A DNA stretch of 64,000 bases from CAVPEW01 sp963703565 (GTDB lineage Bacteria; Actinomycetota; Acidimicrobiia; Acidimicrobiales; VFJN01). The stretch spans positions 8,246-72,245 of the forward strand of contig CAVPEW010000043.1 of NCBI GenBank assembly GCA_963703565.1, written 5' to 3'. Both the position numbers and the translations under genes were made by a program. Each line of letters opens with the position of its first letter. The stretch's first letter is position 1. Shown in pieces: positions 1 to 8,719 of the stretch. The notes beneath the pieces were generated by a model. The model searched no databases, was not told the DNA's origin, and saw only the letters and a list, made by a program, of their open reading frames with translations.

Positions 1-748
1 CCAGCGTCGCGTCGAGAGCCCGAGCGACACGGTCGATCTCGGCTGCGCCGGGCAGGAACACGAGAACGTCGCCGGGTTCCTCGCGCACGGCCCTGCGCAC
101 GGCTGCTGCGACCGCCGTGTCGAGGCGGTCCCGTGGAGCCCCCGGCGCCCAACGCAGCTCCACGGGATGCAGCCGACCGTCGCTGTGCACGATCGGCGCG
201 GGTTCGGCGCCCTGGCCGAGCAAGGTGGCCACCGCCTCGGAGTCGATGGTGGCCGACATCGCCACGACAGCCAGGTCGGGCCGGCGATGGCGGCGGGCGT
301 CGAGCGCCAGGGCGAGGCCCAGGTCGCTGTGGAGGTGACGTTCGTGCAGCTCGTCGAAGACCAGGCAGGCCACGCCGCTCAGCGTGGGGTCACGCTGGAT
401 CCGTCGGGTCAGGATTCCTTCGGTCACCACCTCGACGGCGACGCCGGGTCCGGTGCGGCGCTCCTCACCGGTCACGTAGCCCACGGTGGCCCCGACCGGC
501 TCGCCCAGCGTCTCGGCCAGGCGTCGGGCCGCGGCGCGCGCCGCCAGCCGCCGGGGCTCGAGGACCAACACGCGGCCCACGCCGGCACGGCCCGCCAACG
601 CCAGGGGGACAACCGTGGTCTTGCCCGCACCCGGCGGGGCGCTCAGCACGGCGACGCCCCTCTCGGCAACCGCCGCGACGAGTCGGGGCAGCACGGCCTG
701 CACCGGCAGGTCGCCGGCCCCACCGGGCTGGGGGCTCAGTAGTGCCAC
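1..748 (-). CDS. hrpB: ATP-dependent helicase HrpB, N-terminal part
   Basis: DEAH-box RNA/DNA helicase of the HrpB type; the gene runs off the window edge, so only about 249 N-terminal codons are visible. Reading the minus strand gives a Walker A motif (APPGAGKTT), an arginine-rich LVLEPRRLAARAAA stretch (motif Ia), the DEAH-family box as DELHERHLHSDL, and motif III SATID. These are in the order and spacing of the helicase core. The start chosen is GTG at 748, which overlaps the 3' end of menB by 13 bases; a CTG nine bases later or a GTG at 703 are alternatives. Family members are usually about 800-850 residues. The physiological role of HrpB in actinobacteria is not well defined. Confidence 0.88.
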   Translation of the reverse strand, partial: MALLSPQPGGAGDLPVQAVLPRLVAAVAERGVAVLSAPPGAGKTTVVPLALAGRAGVGRVLVLEPRRLAARAAARRLAETLGEPVGATVGYVTGEERRTGPGVAVEVVTEGILTRRIQRDPTLSGVACLVFDELHERHLHSDLGLALALDARRHRRPDLAVVAMSATIDSEAVATLLGQGAEPAPIVHSDGRLHPVELRWAPGAPRDRLDTAVAAAVRRAVREEPGDVLVFLPGAAEIDRVARALDATL

Positions 749-1662
749 GGGAAGCGCGACCAGTCCGGGGGCCGCTTCTCGAGGAACGCGTCGCGACCCT
801 CGGCGGCCTCGTCGGTGCCGTAGGCGAGCCGGGTCGCCTCCCCGGCGAAGAGCTGCTGGCCGACGAGGCCGTCGTCGACGAGGTTGAACGCGTACTTCAG
901 CATCCGCTGGGAGGTCGGGCTCTTGGCGTTGATCTGCGCAGCCCACTCGAGCGCCACTGCCTCGAGCCTGTCGTGGGGGACCACCGCGTTGACGACCCCC
1001 ATGGCCCGGCCCTGCTCGGCGGAGTACTCGCGCCCCAGGAAGAAGATCTCGCGAGCGAACTTCTGTCCGACCTGGCGAGCCAGGTAGGCCGAGCCGAACC
1101 CGCCGTCGAAGCTGGCCACGTCAGCGTCGGTCTGCTTGAAGCGAGCGTGCTCGGCGCTGGCGATCGTGAGATCGGCCACCACGTGCAGGCTGTGGCCTCC
1201 TCCTGCCGCCCAGCCCGGGACCACCGCTATCACGACCTTCGGCATGAACCGGATGAGGCGCTGAACCTCGAGGATGTGCAGCCGGCCCGAGCGGGCCGGA
1301 TCGATGCCGTCGGCGGTGTCGCCCTCGGCGTAGCGGTAGCCGTCGCGGCCGCGGATGCGCTGGTCCCCGCCGGAGCAAAAGGCCCAGCCGCCGTCGCGGG
1401 GTGAGGGGCCGTTGCCGGTGAGCAGCACGCATCCCACGTCGGGGCTCTGGCGGGCGTGGTCGAGCGCCTGGTGCAACTCGTCGACGGTGCGGGGGCGGAA
1501 GGCGTTGCGGACCTCCGGGCGGTCCAGCGCTATCCGAACCGTGCCGTCGTGCACGCAACGGTGGTAGGTGACGTCGCCCAGCTCCTCGAACCCTTCCACC
1601 GTTCGCCACGCAGACGGGTCGAACAAGGCGGATACGGAGAAGGGCGCAGGGTCGCTGGTCAC
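736..1662 (-). CDS. menB: 1,4-dihydroxy-2-naphthoyl-CoA synthase (MenB)
   Basis: Crotonase-fold enzyme of menaquinone synthesis that cyclises o-succinylbenzoyl-CoA to 1,4-dihydroxy-2-naphthoyl-CoA in the cytosol. The 308-residue product has the MenB signature CSGGDQRIRG, the glycine-rich oxyanion-hole segment GWAAGGGHSLH, the TDADVASFDGG loop with the MenB aspartate, and the C-terminal KRPPDWSRFPWHY-type tail. It closely resembles the mycobacterial protein in length and motif order. The start is GTG at 1662 with a weak Shine-Dalgarno. It is the first gene of a minus-strand pair with hrpB and is divergent from the efflux pump. Menaquinone as the respiratory quinone fits an actinobacterium. No other men genes are in the window. 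Confidence 0.95.
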   Translation of the reverse strand: MTSDPAPFSVSALFDPSAWRTVEGFEELGDVTYHRCVHDGTVRIALDRPEVRNAFRPRTVDELHQALDHARQSPDVGCVLLTGNGPSPRDGGWAFCSGGDQRIRGRDGYRYAEGDTADGIDPARSGRLHILEVQRLIRFMPKVVIAVVPGWAAGGGHSLHVVADLTIASAEHARFKQTDADVASFDGGFGSAYLARQVGQKFAREIFFLGREYSAEQGRAMGVVNAVVPHDRLEAVALEWAAQINAKSPTSQRMLKYAFNLVDDGLVGQQLFAGEATRLAYGTDEAAEGRDAFLEKRPPDWSRFPWHY

Positions 1663-1825
1663 CGTGGAAGGTTATGGACCCACCGGCGGACGCCGCACCC
1701 GGCGGAGGCGGTCGGAGCCGGGAAGATCGGCCAGGTAGTTGGTGAGCGCAATGATCTCTCGGTAGCCTCTGGCGGTGATCCCCCGGCAGGCCGGCGGACA
1801 CGGCACGTTCGTTACAGGAGGCCAC
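1663..1825. promoter_or_regulatory. Divergent intergenic region menB / efflux pump
   Basis: 163 bases between two divergently transcribed genes must hold both promoters. A strong ribosome-binding site (acaggaggccac) sits just before the ATG at 1826. I see no convincing operator palindrome or riboswitch. Confidence 0.4.
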
Positions 1826-3598
1826 ATGGCAACGACGGATCCGGCCGCGGCGGCGGTGGACGCAGGTGCGGAGAGCCCGACAGGGCTCAGCCACCGGCAG
1901 ATCCAGGTCGTGTTCTCCGGGCTCATGCTCGGAATGCTGCTCGCCGCGCTCGACCAGACCATCGTCTCCACGGCGCTGCCCACCATCGTGGGCGAGCTGG
2001 GCGGCCAGGACCGGCTGGCCTGGGTCGTCACCGCCTACCTGCTCACCTCGACGACGTCCACACCCTTGTGGGGCAAGGTCAGTGACCTGCTGGGCCGCAA
2101 GATCCTGTTCCAGGCCGCCATCGTCGTGTTCCTGGTGGGCTCCGTGCTCATCGGCCTCAGTCAGAACATGACCTCGCTGATAGCCTTCCGGGCGGTCCAA
2201 GGCATCGGTGCCGGCGGCCTCATGGCCCTGGCACAGGCCATCATCGGCGACATCGTCGCCCCCCGTGAGCGGGGTCGTTACCAGGGCTACATCGGATCGG
2301 TGTTCGCCGTGTCGAGCGTCGCCGGGCCGCTGCTGGGAGGGTTCTTCGTCGACCAGCTCTCGTGGCGGTGGGCGTTCTACATCAACCTGCCGATCGGGAT
2401 CGTGGCCCTCGTCGTGACCGGGTCTGTGCTCAACCTGGACTTCCGCCGCATCGACCACAGGGTCGACTACCTCGGTGCCGCCCTGCTCGTCGGCGGGGTC
2501 ACGCCGCTGCTGCTGCTGACCGAGTGGGGTGGCCGGGAGTACGAGTGGGGGTCGCCCACCATCATCGGGTTGGGGATCGTCGGGGCCGTCGTGCTGGCCC
2601 TGTTCGCCGCCCAGGAGCGCCGAGCCGAGGAACCCATCCTGGCCCCGCGCCTGTTCCGCAACGGAGTGTTCAACATCACCAGCGCCGGCGGCTTCATCGT
2701 CGGTCTGGCGATGTTCGGGGCCATCGTGTTCATGCCCCAGTACCTGCAGATCGTGAAGGGCAACAGCCCCACCCGGTCGGGACTGCTCATGATCCCGATG
2801 ATGGTGGGCCTGATGGCGACCTCGATCGGATCGGGCCGGATCATCGCCCAGACGGGCAAGTACAAGAAGTTCCCGATCATCGGGCTGACGATCCTTCCCG
2901 TGGGGCTGTACCTGCTGTCGTTGCTCGACGTCGAGTCGAGCTACGTCCAGCAGGGCCTGTCGGTGTTCGTGGTCGGCCTCGGCATCGGGATGGTCATGCA
3001 GGTGCTCGTGCTCGCGGTGCAGAACGCCGTCGAGCAGCGGGACCTGGGTTCGGCCACCTCTGCGGCCACGTTCTTCAGATCGATGGGCGGCGCGTTCGGG
3101 GTCGCGATCTTCGGTGCGATCCTCAACAACCGTCTCGACCACAACGTGGCCAACGAGCTGTCACGGGTCAACGCCGACCCCTCCCAACTGCCGGGCAAGG
3201 AGCTGCTGGGAAGCCCTTCGGCCATCCACAGCCTTCCCGAGCCGTTCAAGGGAGCAGTGATCCAGGCGTTCTCCGACGGGCTCCACGTGGTCTTCCTGTG
3301 CGGCATCCCCGTCGCCCTGCTGGGCCTGTTGGTCGTGCTGTTCCTCAAGGAGCTGCCCCTGCGGGAGTCGGCCCACCTCGGCATGGGATCGTTGGCCGAG
3401 GGTGGCGAGGCACTGGCCCCGCCGGGAGCCGAGCTGATGCCCACCGAGGAGGCCGTCGACGAGATCGAATCGGTCGACCCGGTCTCGACGATCGGCTCAT
3501 CGGTAGCCTCCTCCACCGCGGGTGGAGCCGGGCCGGTCTCCGGCGCCACCGTCGCGAGCCCCGGACGCGACTCAGCCGGGCCCTCGGGCCAGCGCTGA
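1826..3598 (+). CDS. DHA2-family (EmrB/QacA-like) MFS drug efflux transporter
   Basis: Major facilitator of the 14-helix DHA2 family, expected in the cytoplasmic membrane and to export hydrophobic compounds against protons. The 590-residue product opens with the DHA2 motif region LAALDQTIVSTALPTI, followed by the motif-A loop GKVSDLLGRK, and contains about 14 hydrophobic segments up to residue ~525. A hydrophilic Ala/Ser/Gly-rich tail of ~65 residues follows. The ATG at 1826 is preferred over the in-frame upstream ATG at 1775 because an AGGAGG site lies 5 bases before it and the hydrophobic core begins about 35 residues later. The gene stands alone, divergent from menB. No neighbouring regulator gene reveals the substrate. 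Confidence 0.9.
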   Translation: MATTDPAAAAVDAGAESPTGLSHRQIQVVFSGLMLGMLLAALDQTIVSTALPTIVGELGGQDRLAWVVTAYLLTSTTSTPLWGKVSDLLGRKILFQAAIVVFLVGSVLIGLSQNMTSLIAFRAVQGIGAGGLMALAQAIIGDIVAPRERGRYQGYIGSVFAVSSVAGPLLGGFFVDQLSWRWAFYINLPIGIVALVVTGSVLNLDFRRIDHRVDYLGAALLVGGVTPLLLLTEWGGREYEWGSPTIIGLGIVGAVVLALFAAQERRAEEPILAPRLFRNGVFNITSAGGFIVGLAMFGAIVFMPQYLQIVKGNSPTRSGLLMIPMMVGLMATSIGSGRIIAQTGKYKKFPIIGLTILPVGLYLLSLLDVESSYVQQGLSVFVVGLGIGMVMQVLVLAVQNAVEQRDLGSATSAATFFRSMGGAFGVAIFGAILNNRLDHNVANELSRVNADPSQLPGKELLGSPSAIHSLPEPFKGAVIQAFSDGLHVVFLCGIPVALLGLLVVLFLKELPLRESAHLGMGSLAEGGEALAPPGAELMPTEEAVDEIESVDPVSTIGSSVASSTAGGAGPVSGATVASPGRDSAGPSGQR

Positions 3599-3638
3599 AC
3601 GGCACCGGCGGAGGTATCGGCTGCTAGAAAGTCCCGCG

Positions 3639-4067
3639 ATGCACGGTGTCGTCCTCTACGAGAGCCTCACCGGCAAGACGCGCCTTGCCGGTGAGCGGCT
3701 CGCCGGCGAGCTGACGGCTGCCGGGATCGCCACGGTCGCGTGCTCGGTGACCGCAGTCGACTACCAGGCCCTCCAGCGGGCCGACCTGGTGGTGGTCGGT
3801 TCGTGGGTCGACGGGCTCGTCCTGTTCGGCCAGCGCCCTGGGCGCGAGGGTCGCATCCGGGCCCTGCCTTCGCTGGTGGGCAAGAAGGCGGTCGTCTATC
3901 TGACATACGCAGTCGACTCGGGCGGGGCCCTCCAGAAGCTGTCCCGGGCGGTCGAGGCGCTCGGCGCAGACGTGCTCGGCGGACAGACCATCCGACGGGA
4001 CCGCATCGACGTCGGCGTGGGCGACCTCGTCGAACGGATCCTGGGCGCCCTCGCCCCGAGCCCGTGA
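3639..4067 (+). CDS. Flavodoxin-like protein
   Basis: Small (142 aa) cytosolic flavodoxin-fold protein. It starts with the FMN phosphate-binding loop pattern ESLTGKT right after the first beta strand (MHGVVLYESLTGKT), then alternates strands and helices, with VVVGSWVDGLVLFG near the expected flavin loop and VVYLTYAVDSGG later. It is shorter than long-chain flavodoxins. Start ATG 3639 is 40 bases after the efflux pump stop. Its stop overlaps the start of the ankyrin gene (GTGA), so the two are probably translationally coupled. FMN binding is inferred from the fold; the redox partner is unknown. Confidence 0.72.
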   Translation: MHGVVLYESLTGKTRLAGERLAGELTAAGIATVACSVTAVDYQALQRADLVVVGSWVDGLVLFGQRPGREGRIRALPSLVGKKAVVYLTYAVDSGGALQKLSRAVEALGADVLGGQTIRRDRIDVGVGDLVERILGALAPSP

Positions 4068-4456
4068 CCCGCGACGTCGACCCGCAGCTGTCGGCCCAGC
4101 TTGCCGACCTGGCACGAGAAGGCCGAACCGACGAGCTCGTGGCCCACCTGGACGCCGGGGTGAGCGTCGACCACTCCGGGGCCGACTCCGGTGACACGCT
4201 GCTCATGCTGGCCAGCTACCACCGTCGCACCGAGACCGTGATCATGCTGCTGCAGCGTGGGGCAGACCCGAACCTGGCCAACCTGAAGGGTCAGACCCCC
4301 CTCGCCGGCGCGGTGTTCAAGGACGCCGTGGATGTGCTCGAGGCCCTCGTACGGGCCGGGGCCGACCCGCATGCCGGGGAGCCCTCTGCGTGGGCGACGG
4401 CCCAGATGCTCGACCGCGTCGACCTGATCTACCGCCTGGACCCGCCCCGCTTCTGA
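4064..4456 (+). CDS. Ankyrin-repeat protein
   Basis: 130-residue protein made mostly of ankyrin repeats: GDTLLMLASYHRRTETVIMLLQRGADPNL and KGQTPLAGAVFKDAVDVLEALVRAGADPH regions are classic ~33-residue units, with an N-terminal degenerate repeat (LAREGRTDELVAHLDAGVSVD). No signal peptide or membrane segment is present. Start GTG 4064 overlaps the flavodoxin stop by 4 bases. Small bacterial ankyrin proteins of this type are often found beside redox enzymes such as catalases, where they act as protein-interaction modules. Coupling to the flavodoxin suggests a partner role, but this is inference. Confidence 0.85.
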   Translation: MTRDVDPQLSAQLADLAREGRTDELVAHLDAGVSVDHSGADSGDTLLMLASYHRRTETVIMLLQRGADPNLANLKGQTPLAGAVFKDAVDVLEALVRAGADPHAGEPSAWATAQMLDRVDLIYRLDPPRF

Positions 4457-4507
4457 GCGCGGCGGCTCATCCGATCGTCGAACCCCCCAACACATCACGG
4501 AGGCAGC

Positions 4508-4918
4508 GTGGCCGACGCCAACGACTGGAACAGCAAGATCATCGAGGAGTTCCGCGCCAACGAGGGTCGGGTGGCGGCGTTCGAGGGCGCCACCGTGGTC
4601 CTGTTGCACACGACCGGCGCCCATAGCGGGCAGGAGCGGGTCACCCCCCTGGTCTGCATGCGCCACGACGGCCGCATGTTCGTCTTCGCCAGCTACGCCG
4701 GCGCGGAACATCACCCCGCCTGGTACCACAACCTGGTCGCCCACCCGAAGGTGACCGTGGAGATGGGCACCGAGCGCTTCGAGGCCACAGCGAGCCCGCT
4801 GACCGGCACCGAGCGCGACGAGATCTACGCCCGGCAGGTTGCGGCGGCGCCCATGTTCGGCGAGTACCAGGGCAAGACGTCCCGGGTGATCCCTGTAGTC
4901 GAGCTGATCCGGGCCTGA
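4508..4918 (+). CDS. Deazaflavin (F420)-dependent nitroreductase-family protein (Ddn-like)
   Basis: 136-residue member of the Ddn/DUF385 family of F420H2-dependent reductases, related to the mycobacterial deazaflavin-dependent nitroreductase and quinone reductases. Diagnostic segments are VVLLHTTGAHSGQERVTPL, VFASYAGAEHHPAWYHNL and HPKVTVEMG; the central split-barrel core carries the F420-binding residues in this family. Start is GTG 4508 with an upstream GGAGG-like site. The protein is probably cytosolic or membrane-peripheral. Together with the LLM-type protein at 17.6 kb it implies that the organism makes F420. The substrate cannot be told from sequence. Confidence 0.88.
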   Translation: MADANDWNSKIIEEFRANEGRVAAFEGATVVLLHTTGAHSGQERVTPLVCMRHDGRMFVFASYAGAEHHPAWYHNLVAHPKVTVEMGTERFEATASPLTGTERDEIYARQVAAAPMFGEYQGKTSRVIPVVELIRA

Positions 4919-5005
4919 CCCGGCTCGACGCTCCCGGGGTCCAGCGGGCGCCGGGGCGCGTCTAGCGATAGAACAACCGGTGGAACCTACGGGGGAGGCC
5001 CGACG

Positions 5006-6199
5006 ATGACCGATCTTCTCGAACCGGGGACGCTCGGCGCTGCCGGCGTGCGAGCCGAAGAGCTGGCCACCTGGTGGCTGATCTCGGCCGACAACCACGT
5101 GACCGAGCCGCTCGACCTGTGGCTTCGGCTCCCCGAGCACCTACAGCACCTGGCACCACACGTGGAGGAGCGCGAGGGCGCTCCGTGCCTGGTGGTGGAG
5201 GGCAAGGTCGTACAGCGCCTGCGCCTGCCCGAGGGGGCGAAGATGGGCGACGGCTCCGCCTCCCAGGTGCTCGCTGCCGCTGACCGGGCCGAGCGCGAGT
5301 CGATGTTGGTCCGCGACTCCAACGATCCCGACCGGCGCCTCCTCGACCTCGATCGGGACTCGATCTGGGGCGAGGTGATGTACCCGAACCTGTTCGTGTT
5401 CATGGCCTACCGGTTGGCCAACCCCGAGCTGCAGGTGGCCGCCTGCCGCACCTACAGCGACTGGATCTGGGACACCTTCGGATCCTCGCAGCGCTTCGCG
5501 CCGGTCGCGCCGCTACCGGTGCTCGACATCGACGCCTCGGTGGCCGAGATCGAGCGGGCGGCCAAGCGCGGCTTCCGAGCGGTGCTGCTCCCGGCGCACA
5601 CCGACTGGCTCGACCACGCCTACAACCACCCCGTGTACGACCCGCTGTGGGCCGCCGCGGCCGCCAACGGCGTGTCGGTGAACTTCCACGCCGGCACCGG
5701 CCGCGAGAACCGTCCGGCACGCAACCCGGGCGGGGCGGTCATCAACTACGTGGTCACCGTCGAAGGGCCTTCCGAGACGATCACCTACCTCGCCGGTTCA
5801 GGTGTGCTCGCCCGGCACCCCGAGCTCAAGGTGGTCATGGTCGAGTGCGGCGCCGGCTGGCTGGCCTGGGTGCTCAACGCCATGGACGACGCCTACCGAG
5901 AGCACGAGATGTGGGTCGATCCCAAGCTGGACGAGCTGCCCAGCGAGTACTTCCGCCGACAGGGGTTCGTGACCTTCCAGCACGACCCGGTGGGCTTCCA
6001 CAACGTGAGCTTCACCGGCGACCACTGCCTCATGTGGGGGGCCGACTACCCGCATCCCGAGGGCACCTGGCCACGTTCGAAGGAGTACCTGGCTCGACAG
6101 CTCGTCGACGTGCCCGTCGCGACCGCCCGCAAGGTGCTGTGGTCCAACGCCGCCGAGCTGTACGGCTTCTCGAGCCCTACCGGCGCTCCGCCGGCCTGA
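5006..6199 (+). CDS. Metal-dependent amidohydrolase (amidohydrolase_2 family)
   Basis: 397-residue TIM-barrel hydrolase/decarboxylase of the amidohydrolase_2 family (ACMSD / LigW-like group). The metal motif near residue 29 reads SADNH rather than the usual DxHxH. Later metal or catalytic candidates are the HAG after strand 5 (VSVNFHAGTG), the glutamate in VECGAGW, and the aspartate of WGADYPHPEG. Start ATG 5006 follows a GGGGGAGG site. It lies upstream of the fused CaiB/BaiF protein and resembles the amidohydrolase encoded opposite at 8720-9889. Clusters like this are common in actinobacterial aromatic or steroid catabolism. The substrate is unknown. Confidence 0.85.
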   Translation: MTDLLEPGTLGAAGVRAEELATWWLISADNHVTEPLDLWLRLPEHLQHLAPHVEEREGAPCLVVEGKVVQRLRLPEGAKMGDGSASQVLAAADRAERESMLVRDSNDPDRRLLDLDRDSIWGEVMYPNLFVFMAYRLANPELQVAACRTYSDWIWDTFGSSQRFAPVAPLPVLDIDASVAEIERAAKRGFRAVLLPAHTDWLDHAYNHPVYDPLWAAAAANGVSVNFHAGTGRENRPARNPGGAVINYVVTVEGPSETITYLAGSGVLARHPELKVVMVECGAGWLAWVLNAMDDAYREHEMWVDPKLDELPSEYFRRQGFVTFQHDPVGFHNVSFTGDHCLMWGADYPHPEGTWPRSKEYLARQLVDVPVATARKVLWSNAAELYGFSSPTGAPPA

Positions 6200-6265
6200 G
6201 TCCCGACATCGAGCGTCGGGCGACGCTGCCCGACCTTTCGACCACGAAGGTGAGGAGCCGGCCCG

Positions 6266-8656
6266 ATGGGCGAAGGCGCGTTGTTGGAAGGCATCCGGGT
6301 TGTCGACGCCGCCGATGGTGCCGGTGAGCTGTGTGGCCGCCTGCTGGCGGACCTGGGCGCGCAGGTGGTGCGCGTCGAGCCGCCTGGTGGGTCGGCCAGC
6401 CGCCGCAGGGCGCCGCTGGCCGACGACGGCACGTCGCTGTGGTTCGCGTGGAGGAACCTGGGCGAGTCCAGCATCGAGATAGACCCGCGTCGGGCCGGCG
6501 ACCGCCAGCGCCTCGACGTGCTGCTCGCCGGCGCCGACGCCTACATCGACGGGTCCCGCCCGGGCGACGGCCGCCCGACGGGCCTCTCGCCCGCCGAGTT
6601 GCGCGTAGCGCACCCCCACCTGGTGGTCACCAGCGTGTCCGACTTCGGTGAGTGGGGCCCGAACCGGGATTGGGTGGGTACCGATCTGGTCGCGTCAGCG
6701 TTCGCCGGTGCGCTGTTCAAGGGCGGCAGGGCCGACCGGGAGCCTCTGCCGCCGCCCGGCAGCTTCGCCTACGACGTGACCGGGGTGAGCGCTGCTCTGG
6801 CCACCCTGCTGGGTCTGGTGGGCGCGGGCGGTTCCGGTCACGGACGTCACCTCGAGGTGGCGGCGGTGGAAGCGGTCGCCCAGGTGACGGACTGGTCGAT
6901 CCCGATGGCGTCGATGCTGGCTGCGTTCGGCATCGAGTACGGCGAGACTCGTCAGGGATCCGGGCCGATGTACCCGATCTTCCCCTGCCGTGACGGCTAC
7001 GTGCGGGTCGTCATCCTCTCGGCCCGCCAGTGGCGCGCCCTGTGGTCGTGGATGGGCGAGCCCGAGGAGTTCGCCGACGACCACTGGGACGCGGTCGTCG
7101 CGCGCCTCGCGGTGATGGACGTGCTCGGACCGATGATCGCCGACCTGTTCGCCAACTACGACCGCATCGAGCTGGCCGAGGAGGCCCAGCGGCGCGGCAT
7201 CGCCGTCACGCCCGTGCTGGCGCCCGCCGAGGTGCTGGACACCCCCCACTTCGTGGAACGGGGGACCTTCGCCGACCACGAGCTGGCGCCCGGCCTACGG
7301 GTCCGCACCCCGGCGGGGTTCTTCCGGGTCGACGGCGAGCGGGTGGGTCCCCGCGGGCCCGCCGGCGTCCCCGCGGGCGCGAGCGACATGGAGGCCTGGG
7401 CGGCCCGCCCCGCTCCGGCCGGCACGGCGCACCCCGGCCGGTACCCCCTGGAGGGCGTGGTTGTGGCCGACTTCGGCATCGGCGGCGTCGGCGTGGAGGC
7501 GGGGCGGCTGCTGGGTGAGTACGGCGCCGACGTGATCAAGGTGGAGAGCCACCGCTACCCGGACTTCATCCGGATCATCACCGGTTCGATGACCAGCCCC
7601 TCATTCGTGTCCTCCAGCCGTTCCAAGCGGAGCCTGGGCGTCGACCTCAAGTCCGACGAGGGCCGTGCCGTGGTGGCCGAGCTGATCCGCCGGGCCGACA
7701 TCGTGATCGAGAACGGGGCAACCGGAGTCACAGCAGGCCTCGGCTTCGGTCCCGACGACGTGGCCCGGCTCAACCCCGACGCGGTGATGGTCTCGAGCCA
7801 GTTGCTGGGCTCGACAGGGCCCTGGTCGCACTTCATCGGCTATGGGCCCTCGACCCGACCGGTATCGGGCATGAGCCACCTGTGGCGCTACCCCGACGAG
7901 GACGCGCCAGCGGAGTCGACCGCCATACACCCCGACCACCTCGCCGGCCGCTTGTGCGCGGTGGCGGCGGTCGCCGGGCTGCTCCGCCGCCGCCGGGGCG
8001 GTGGCGGAGCCCACATCGAGGTGGCCCAGACCGAGGCCGTCATCGGGATGCTGGGCGACCTGTACCTGGCCGAGGCCATCCGTCCCGGCAGCACACCCAC
8101 CTCGGGCGAGCCACCGGCCGACGCCGCGCCGTGGGGCCTGTACCGCTGCGCCGGCGAGGACCGCTGGTGCGCGGTGACGGTTCGCGACGACCAGGACTGG
8201 TCACGCCTCGTCGGAGCGCTGGGCTCTCCGGGGTGGGCCACCGAGCCCGAGCTGGCCACCGCAGCGGGGCGTGTGAAGCACCGCGACCTGCTCGACAAGC
8301 AACTGGGGAGCTGGACAGCCGAGCGCTCACCCGACGAGGTGGCCGAGGTGTTGCAGGGCGTCGGGGTGCCGGCGGCGCCCATGCGCACCGCTTCGACCCT
8401 TCTCAGCGACCCGCACTTCACCACCCGGAGCTGGGCGATCGGGCTGACCCAACCCGGCCTGGGTGACCTCGACCTGGAGGGTCCGGCGTTCCGCGACGAC
8501 ACGCTGCCCGACGGGCCCCGTACGTGGCCTTCGCCGGGTCTGGGGGAGCAGACCCGGGAGATCTGCGTCGACCTGCTCGGCCTGAGCCCCGAGGGCGTCG
8601 AGGAGCTTCTGGTCGCCGACGTGCTCGAGGAGCCCAGGGACGCCAACCCGGCCTGA
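6266..8656 (+). CDS. Tandem-domain CaiB/BaiF family CoA-transferase
   Basis: A 796-residue protein containing two successive class III CoA-transferase domains. Domain 1 (about 8-370) begins LEGIRVVDAADGAGELCGR, with LADLGAQVVRVEPP. Domain 2 (about 395-790) begins LEGVVVADFGIGGVGVEAGRLLGEYGADVIKVE, with the SLGVDLKSDEGRAV segment. Stand-alone family members are about 400 residues and form interlocked dimers, so a tandem fusion could form the dimer within one chain. The catalytic aspartate region in each half is only weakly recognisable to me. A GAGGAG site precedes ATG 6266. A strong hairpin at 8665-8707 ends the transcript. The substrate is likely an acyl-CoA of the surrounding catabolic locus. 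Confidence 0.88.
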   Translation: MGEGALLEGIRVVDAADGAGELCGRLLADLGAQVVRVEPPGGSASRRRAPLADDGTSLWFAWRNLGESSIEIDPRRAGDRQRLDVLLAGADAYIDGSRPGDGRPTGLSPAELRVAHPHLVVTSVSDFGEWGPNRDWVGTDLVASAFAGALFKGGRADREPLPPPGSFAYDVTGVSAALATLLGLVGAGGSGHGRHLEVAAVEAVAQVTDWSIPMASMLAAFGIEYGETRQGSGPMYPIFPCRDGYVRVVILSARQWRALWSWMGEPEEFADDHWDAVVARLAVMDVLGPMIADLFANYDRIELAEEAQRRGIAVTPVLAPAEVLDTPHFVERGTFADHELAPGLRVRTPAGFFRVDGERVGPRGPAGVPAGASDMEAWAARPAPAGTAHPGRYPLEGVVVADFGIGGVGVEAGRLLGEYGADVIKVESHRYPDFIRIITGSMTSPSFVSSSRSKRSLGVDLKSDEGRAVVAELIRRADIVIENGATGVTAGLGFGPDDVARLNPDAVMVSSQLLGSTGPWSHFIGYGPSTRPVSGMSHLWRYPDEDAPAESTAIHPDHLAGRLCAVAAVAGLLRRRRGGGGAHIEVAQTEAVIGMLGDLYLAEAIRPGSTPTSGEPPADAAPWGLYRCAGEDRWCAVTVRDDQDWSRLVGALGSPGWATEPELATAAGRVKHRDLLDKQLGSWTAERSPDEVAEVLQGVGVPAAPMRTASTLLSDPHFTTRSWAIGLTQPGLGDLDLEGPAFRDDTLPDGPRTWPSPGLGEQTREICVDLLGLSPEGVEELLVADVLEEPRDANPA

Positions 8657-8664
8657 CCCGGGGA

Positions 8665-8707
8665 GATCACCTCGGGGCGGTCGCGGCGCGACCGCCCCGA
8701 GGTGATC
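8665..8707. terminator. Bidirectional terminator hairpin
   Basis: A perfect inverted repeat with 21-base arms (8665-8685 and 8687-8707) and a 1-base centre lies between the convergent stops at 8656 and 8722. No U-tract follows. A stem this long between convergent genes most likely ends transcription from both sides. Confidence 0.85.
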
Positions 8708-8719
8708 GCTCCAGCTGGG

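Noticed and set aside
133..1404. Long open frames opposite hrpB and menB, and many like them elsewhere
   Set aside because: Arg/Pro/Gly-rich composition and no family motifs; they are antisense shadows typical of very high-GC coding DNA.
1121..3142. A 673-codon minus-strand frame across the MFS transporter
   Set aside because: Composition rich in His/Asp/Gln/Arg with no fold, opposite a clear membrane transporter.
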